A stretch of DNA of 10,423 bases from Tannerella sp. (GTDB lineage Bacteria > Bacteroidota > Bacteroidia > Bacteroidales > Tannerellaceae), in NCBI GenBank assembly GCA_031268395.1, contig JAIRXI010000144.1:1-10423 (forward strand), written 5' to 3'. A program made the translations under genes and the position numbers. Below are positions 6,578-10,423 of this stretch, piece after piece. Under the pieces are notes generated by a model. That model was not told the origin of the DNA, did no database searches, and saw nothing but the letters and a program-made list of their open reading frames with translations. How positions within the stretch are numbered: the first letter of the stretch is position 1; every line of letters starts with the position of its first letter.

Positions 6578-7059
6578 GTCTACCTTTCGGCTACAGGCAG
6601 CTACCTTTCCACAATCGGTAGCTACCACTGCCCGTAAGTGTCTACTTTCTGTCGATTGTTGTCTGCCTTTCCGCCGTTTCCGTCTACCTGTCCGCTATTT
6701 TAGTCTACCTTTCGCCCATAGAGAGCTACCTTTCGACAACAGGTACCTACTTTTCCACCATAGGTACTTGTCTTTCCACCATAGGTACTTACCTTTCCAC
6801 AATAGGTACCTGCCTTTCCACCACAGGTACCTGCCTTTCCACCATAGATACTTACCTTTCGCCCACAGGTAGTACCTTTCCACCATAGGTACTTACCTTT
6901 CCACAATAGGTACCTGCCTTTTCACAACAGGTACTTACCTTTCCACAACAGGTACTTACCTGTTGCCCACAGGTAGTACCTTTCCACCATAGGTACTTAC
7001 CTTTCGCCCACAGGTACCTGCCTTTTGCCCACAGGTACCTGCCTTTCGACCGCACAAGG
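6578..7059. repeat. Tandem array of about 23 units of 21 bp with internal dyads
   Basis: Sixteen well-kept units fill 6725-7059; seven more degenerate ones (19-22 bp) fill 6578-6724. The typical unit joins a 12-bp dyad, AGGTA-CT-TACCT or AGGTA-CC-TGCCT, to a 9-bp spacer such as TTCCACCAT, TTCCACAAC or TTCGCCCAC. Nearly all core units are exactly 21 bp, about two helical turns, which would place the dyads on one face of the DNA. Units starting at 6872 and 6976 are 20 bp and identical. Units from 6851 and from 6955 match in order, showing a duplicated block of 104 bp. Minus-strand reading frames through the array give 7-residue repeats such as KGKYLWW, but the 20-bp units break the frame, so I do not call a protein. 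The repeats lack CRISPR-like unique spacers. Confidence 0.92.
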
Positions 7060-7265
7060 TTAGAATTGTTATTGAAAGGACAAAGACTGCGGTTACCCAG
7101 TTCATTCCCGGCGGGGATAGAAGTGGAAACAGCGAACGCGGCGACGGAGGAAATAACGGTACGGTCTGTTTCGAGTCAGCCGGTGCGGCGCGCCACCGTC
7201 CATGTATTATAAATTTCATACTTGTGACCGTTCGGACGCTGATGTTGCAACGCTTTCTTTGCCGG

Positions 7266-7295
7266 GGGAAGCATCTAATGGACATGTTGGGATTA
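7266..7295. repeat. Third copy (C) of the CCCAACATG/CCATTAGA repeat
   Basis: This 30-bp segment is an inverted match to 6325-6354, covering the GGGGAAGC flank as well as the TCTAATGG and CATGTTGGG words, with about five differences. It is in direct orientation to copy B (6361-6383) but lacks a partner arm, so it forms no local hairpin. Copies A and C bracket the 21-bp array like terminal inverted repeats of a segment of about 970 bp. The stretch between the array and this copy (7060-7265) shows no gene or motif I recognise. Confidence 0.7.
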
Positions 7296-7674
7296 CTTTA
7301 TTCTTTGTAACCGTACGGGATAAGAAGGCCATGAGATCTGCCCATATATATCATCTGCTTGCTGAGGTTGTTTTCTTGTAGCGGTTGGAAAAATATGTTT
7401 GCCTGTCCGACGTTCAGGTATTTCCCATTCTCAGTTGATAACCTGAACTCCGGATAATCGGGAGTGTTGGGGGAGGCTGTCCGAAAACCGGAAATGTACA
7501 AACCAAAACGTTTCCCGCTGCCTGCAGAAAGGACTCCTCTCGTGGAGGAAGGTCTCCCGGTAGACGGGTAGCCGGCAGAGCAGTGAACGGCAATGAATAA
7601 AGTGGCGGTTCGGCGTATTCCCACGGCCATTCGATTGCGATACCGTTCACTGCGATATTCGCCGGAAAGCCCTT
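7296..7674. other. Gene-poor interval downstream of the Gfo/Idh/MocA gene
   Basis: Two overlapping minus-strand open frames of 110 codons (7298-7630) and 78 codons (7414-7650) occur here, in different frames. Neither resembles a family I know. Their codons include AGA, AGG and ATA, which the neighbouring genes largely avoid. The second frame is in phase with the oxidoreductase gene beyond its TGA stop. I see no intrinsic terminator with a clear T-tract. The interval may hold decayed coding sequence, but I cannot show this. Confidence 0.4.
7580..7653. repeat. 11-bp perfect inverted repeat after the oxidoreductase stop
   Basis: GCAGTGAACGG (7580-7590) and CCGTTCACTGC (7643-7653) are perfect inverted copies 52 bp apart. 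They begin about 20 bp past the stop of the Gfo/Idh/MocA gene. They could fold the 3' end of that transcript. No T-tract follows, so a terminator role is unproven. Confidence 0.5.
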
Positions 7675-8796
7675 TCAGGAGCGGAGGCGTCCGTCCATGA
7701 GATGGCCGTATTCGGGTTTCAACGGAAATTTCACCGGCACATTGTCGCGCGTAGAGCGATAGATGGCGGTGAAAAGTTCCACCGTGCGGCGGCCGAACTC
7801 GCCGGTGATCAGCGGATCGCGGTCCTCGTCCAGCGCCTGCAGGAAGTCTTCGATCTGACGTTCCATGTAATAAATGGTCGGATCAATCCGGTTAAACAAC
7901 TCGCTGTCTTCCTTCACCCAGCCTTCCAGCAGCGATTCTTCGCCGGGCACGGTCCACAGGTCGTTCACCGGCGGCTCAAGTACCGACGACATGCCGGCAA
8001 TGAACATCGCACCGCCGTCGGTCTGCACGCCTGCGGAAGCGCCGTTGGATCCGTGGATCTGTACCTTGCCGTATATGCCGGGCTTTTCCGAATTGCTGAC
8101 GATGATGCTGCCGATGCCGCCATTGTGGAACTTGACGATGGCCACTGCGGTATCGTCCACTTCGATATAAGGGTGGTTCAGATTGCGCCAGAGGCCGTAC
8201 ACTTCGTCCACTTCGCCCATGAACCAGAGCAGAATGTCCAGCTGATGGGGAGCCTGGTTGACCAGTACGCCTCCGCCTTCCATATCCCACGTGCCGCGCC
8301 ACGGGTCGGCGTCGTAGTAGGCCCTGTCGCGCCAGCCCAGCATGTTGATGGTGCCCAGCACCGGCATGCCGATTTTCCCTGCGTCAATGGCTTTGCGGAT
8401 GCGCTGTACCGGAGCATAGAAACGGCGCTGACTGACTACGCCGAGTTTCACCCCGGCCGCACGGCAGGCGTCGATCATGGCATCACTGTCTTCCAGTGTG
8501 GCCGCAAGCGGTTTCTCCACCAATATGTTCGCTCCGGCTTGCGCCGCCTGTATCGCGACTTCCCGGTGAAAAGGATGCGGATTGCAGATGACGACCAGAT
8601 CAATGCCTTCCCCGCGAACCATGGTGTCTATGTCGCTGCAGGCTGTTACGCCGTATACTTCGGCAAATTTCCGGGCAGATTCCGGCGTGCGGCTCCATAC
8701 GGCCGACAAGGAGGCATTGGGCAGGTTGCCAATGGCTTTGGCGTGAAGATGCGCCACTTTGCCGCATCCGATGATAGCTATTCTATATTGTTTCAT
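7675..8796 (-). CDS. Gfo/Idh/MocA-family NAD(P)-dependent oxidoreductase
   Basis: This is a 373-residue two-domain dehydrogenase predicted to act on a sugar, polyol or cyclitol in the cytosol. Its N-terminal Rossmann fold starts with IAIIGCGKVAHLHAKAI (6-22, the GxGxxA/G-type dinucleotide loop). The conserved EKP motif is at 94-96, with Lys95 the usual catalytic lysine. The C-terminal alpha/beta domain carries GGGVLVNQAPHQLD (174-187), whose His184 and Asp187 fit the family's catalytic HxxD site. The ending GHLMDGRLRS looks complete and the length is normal. The gene is last in a tight operon, 6 bp after the zinc-type dehydrogenase. Substrate specificity cannot be read from the sequence. With FucU and the dehydrogenase upstream, oxidation or C-epimer conversion of a free sugar is a reasonable inference. 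Confidence 0.9.
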   Translation of the reverse strand: MKQYRIAIIGCGKVAHLHAKAIGNLPNASLSAVWSRTPESARKFAEVYGVTACSDIDTMVRGEGIDLVVICNPHPFHREVAIQAAQAGANILVEKPLAATLEDSDAMIDACRAAGVKLGVVSQRRFYAPVQRIRKAIDAGKIGMPVLGTINMLGWRDRAYYDADPWRGTWDMEGGGVLVNQAPHQLDILLWFMGEVDEVYGLWRNLNHPYIEVDDTAVAIVKFHNGGIGSIIVSNSEKPGIYGKVQIHGSNGASAGVQTDGGAMFIAGMSSVLEPPVNDLWTVPGEESLLEGWVKEDSELFNRIDPTIYYMERQIEDFLQALDEDRDPLITGEFGRRTVELFTAIYRSTRDNVPVKFPLKPEYGHLMDGRLRS

Positions 8797-8802
8797 ATTT
8801 AT

Positions 8803-9834
8803 TTACGGGACAAGAATTACTTTATTCAGATTACCTTCCCTGTGATAGAGTTTGCGAAACCATTCCGCGCCGTCTTTGAGGGGGGCGACGGCGGAAATCA
8901 TCCCGTCCACGTTCAGCGAGCCGCGGGCGATCATGTCGAGCACCAGTTCGTATTCTCCATTGATGGCGCAACTGCCCTGAACCCTGATTTCGGAGGTCAC
9001 CACTTTTTGCAGAGGAAATTCGATGATGGGGGTTACATTCCCTACCAGAACAGCCGTTGCGCCCTTGCGCACGGAATCTATCATCGTGTTGACGGTGGCC
9101 GCGATGCCGATCGCTTCGAAGCCGACGTCGGCGCCACGGCCTTTGGTATGGGCGCGCACCGTTTCAGCGACCGGCTGACGTCCGGAATGAATGGCCAGGT
9201 CTGCTCCGTACCTGAGGGCCATTTTGAGTTTTTCGTCGTCCACGTCTACGGCAATCACGGGCATCGCCCCGGAAGCTTTGAGCATGCCGACAATGAATGT
9301 GCCGATCATGCCACTGCCGAGTACGACGGCACTGTCGCCGGCACGAATGCCGGAAAGCCGCACTGCATGAGCAGCCACTGCAGCAGGTTCGACCATGGCG
9401 GCCTGCTCGAAACTGACGGCATCGGGTATGCGGTAAAGGATATGCTGGGGTACGGTCAGGTATTCGGCAAAGGCGCCGTGACGTTTGTATTCTTTCGGCG
9501 ACACGCCGATCACTTCGCGACCTTCGCTCAGGTTGTAATGTCCTTTCAGCGTGTACCAGTCGTTCAACGGATAGACGGTCGAATCAAATGTGACGCGGTC
9601 GCCGGCTTTCCACGACGTGACGCCTTCGCCCGTCCGGACGATTTCGCCGGAGGCTTCGTGTCCCATGATGACGGGTGGTTGGCGGCGGCCGGTACTGCCG
9701 TCCATGCCATGTACATCGCTTCCGCAGATGCCGCAGGCTTTTACCCTGATCAATACTTCGCCCGGAGCTGGCCGCGGGTCTTCGACTTCTTTACAAATCA
9801 ACTTGCTGTATTCTTCCAAAACAAGAGCTTTCAT
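8803..9834 (-). CDS. Medium-chain (zinc-type) polyol/sugar dehydrogenase lacking structural-zinc cysteines
   Basis: This 343-residue member of the sorbitol/threonine dehydrogenase branch of the MDR superfamily likely oxidises a secondary alcohol of a sugar or polyol. The catalytic zinc site is intact: Cys37 in ACGICGSDVHG, His59-Glu60 in MGHEASGE, and Glu149 in MVEP. The Rossmann loop is GSGMIG (173-178), and Asp197 at the end of the second strand favours NAD over NADP. The structural-zinc loop, usually four cysteines in a C-x2-C-x2-C-x7-C pattern, reads VYPLNDWYTLKGHYNLSEGR. Pro89, Asp92, Thr95 and Ser103 stand where the four Cys belong, while the rest of the loop is well kept. The gene lies 15 bp after fucU and 6 bp before the Gfo/Idh/MocA gene. 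Automatic labels such as threonine or galactitol-phosphate dehydrogenase would be guesses. Confidence 0.9.
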   Translation of the reverse strand: MKALVLEEYSKLICKEVEDPRPAPGEVLIRVKACGICGSDVHGMDGSTGRRQPPVIMGHEASGEIVRTGEGVTSWKAGDRVTFDSTVYPLNDWYTLKGHYNLSEGREVIGVSPKEYKRHGAFAEYLTVPQHILYRIPDAVSFEQAAMVEPAAVAAHAVRLSGIRAGDSAVVLGSGMIGTFIVGMLKASGAMPVIAVDVDDEKLKMALRYGADLAIHSGRQPVAETVRAHTKGRGADVGFEAIGIAATVNTMIDSVRKGATAVLVGNVTPIIEFPLQKVVTSEIRVQGSCAINGEYELVLDMIARGSLNVDGMISAVAPLKDGAEWFRKLYHREGNLNKVILVP

Positions 9835-9849
9835 ACTGTTATCTTTCTT

Positions 9850-10308
9850 TTATATGGGTTTTATATTCATGTCGTTCGCGCCGGTCTGCCTGACTACGCC
9901 TTTCCGAATAATGAGGTTGGCAAAGCCTTCGGATTCGCTCGTGGCCACCACGCAATAGGCTTTCCCTGCGCGTTCGTAAAATTCGGGTTTCTGAATTGTC
10001 AGGAACGTTTTGTCGCCGTCGGGCCAAGCGCTCAGTATGTCCCTGTAGCAGCTCCACACGTCCGGCTCCCTGTCTCCACGATACTGCATCAGGACAGCCG
10101 TGAAGTCTGTGGCATAGTCGAGCGGAAAAAGCGGCAGGAGGGCTTCCAGAAGCGCGGTGATACGGTGTCCGTCGGCGCGTACCAGGCGCCGGGCATGCGA
10201 GGCGGCAGGGAAATTACTGTCGCCGAAGACGATTTCATCGCCGTGTCCCATTTCTGCCAAAACTTTCAGCAGGTCAGGCGATAATATTGGATGGATTCCT
10301 TTTAGCAT
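9850..10308 (-). CDS. fucU: RbsD/FucU-family sugar mutarotase (L-fucose mutarotase-like)
   Basis: The family interconverts alpha and beta anomers of free sugars; E. coli FucU acts on L-fucose and RbsD on ribose. The 152-residue protein aligns with E. coli FucU (140 residues) from end to end. Shared segments are ISPELLKVLAEMGHGDEI-like (here LSPDLLKVLAEMGHGDEIVF, 9-28), a GDSNFPA segment (29-35), the RADGHRI segment (44-50) and FYERAGKAYCVVAT (110-123). His22 and Asp30 are the expected active-site residues. The YGN near the C-terminus of E. coli FucU is FAN here (129-131), so the preferred sugar may differ. The C-terminus is about 11 residues longer. It is the first gene of the operon, with a strong promoter directly upstream. 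The family call is firm; fucose as the substrate is an inference. Confidence 0.9.
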   Translation of the reverse strand: MLKGIHPILSPDLLKVLAEMGHGDEIVFGDSNFPAASHARRLVRADGHRITALLEALLPLFPLDYATDFTAVLMQYRGDREPDVWSCYRDILSAWPDGDKTFLTIQKPEFYERAGKAYCVVATSESEGFANLIIRKGVVRQTGANDMNIKPI

Positions 10309-10338
10309 AATTGTCGTTTACTGTTTTATCAGCCGGTG

Positions 10339-10369
10339 CAAAGGTAAGTTTCTTTGCAGAAAGAACAAA
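10339..10369 (-). promoter_or_regulatory. Bacteroides-type promoter for the fucU operon
   Basis: On the minus strand a TTTG -33 box (10369-10366) is followed after exactly 19 bp by TACCTTTG (10346-10339), a perfect TAnnTTTG -7 box. The start of transcription would fall near 10331, giving a leader of about 20 nt before the fucU ATG at 10308. Spacing and both boxes match the primary sigma factor consensus of Bacteroides. Nothing further is recognised in 10370-10423. Confidence 0.8.
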
Positions 10370-10423
10370 CTCTCAGGGGATAAAAATGCAATGCGAATGC
10401 GGTTAATTCTTTTTTTGAGGTGC

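Noticed and set aside
6695..7055. Minus-strand open frames giving KGKYLWW or STYGGKV heptapeptide repeats
   Set aside because: They arise because a 21-bp repeat keeps the frame; two 20-bp units shift it, three frames are open in different parts, and there is no stable start or domain.
6578..7059. CRISPR array
   Set aside because: The units are directly joined 21-mers with no unique spacers of constant length, and no cas gene is present.
7414..7674. Stop-codon readthrough extension of the Gfo/Idh/MocA protein
   Set aside because: The frame stays open for about 87 codons after TGA, but the 373-residue protein already ends at a normal family length and the extension has no recognisable domain.
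7702..10284. 860-codon plus-strand open frame
   Set aside because: It is antisense to three well-supported genes and spans their intergenic gaps. It reflects the GC-rich codon pattern of the opposite strand and shows no domain.

Overview
All recognisable genes lie on the minus strand, so the biological reading order runs from the high-coordinate end to the low one. Gene content, protein families and promoter style point to Bacteroidota, order Bacteroidales. The indicators are an Ig-like lipoprotein followed by a DUF3108 protein, Bacteroides-type LeuB and MgsA, and a TTTG/TAnnTTTG promoter. GC content looks moderate to high (mid-50s % by eye), which does not suit the low-GC Bacteroides core. 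I cannot name the genus.

Region A (10423-7675) is a three-gene operon. A near-perfect Bacteroides-type promoter at 10339-10369 is followed by fucU (RbsD/FucU sugar mutarotase), a medium-chain dehydrogenase that keeps the catalytic zinc ligands but has lost all four structural-zinc cysteines, and a Gfo/Idh/MocA oxidoreductase. Gaps are 15 and 6 bp. The set suggests oxidation of an unphosphorylated sugar or polyol; the substrate is unknown.

Region B (7674-5950) is about 1.7 kb without a credible gene but rich in repeats. It holds an 11-bp inverted repeat behind the oxidoreductase gene and three copies of a roughly 23-30 bp repeat. Two copies face each other in a hairpin and one closes the far side, like terminal inverted repeats. 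Between them lies a 482-bp array of about 23 units of 21 bp, most carrying an AGGTA-NN-TACCT dyad. A composite CGCAGAT palindrome, a candidate promoter and a hairpin-bearing leader for the next operon follow.

Region C (5949-2249) is a branched-chain amino acid operon: leuD, a (R)-citramalate synthase-like gene of the Leptospira type (cimA, easily mislabelled leuA), mgsA (methylglyoxal synthase) and leuB. Citramalate synthase makes citramalate from pyruvate and acetyl-CoA. LeuCD and LeuB can carry it to 2-oxobutyrate, the isoleucine precursor, and the same LeuCD/LeuB serve leucine synthesis. leuC, the obligate partner of leuD, is not next to it; its usual place is taken by the repeat region. 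mgsA inside this operon is unusual.

Region D (2229-1) continues in the same direction after a 19-bp gap: a large Ig-like (Big_5) lipoprotein with a glycine-rich tail, then, 4 bp on, the start of a DUF3108 exported protein cut by the window edge.
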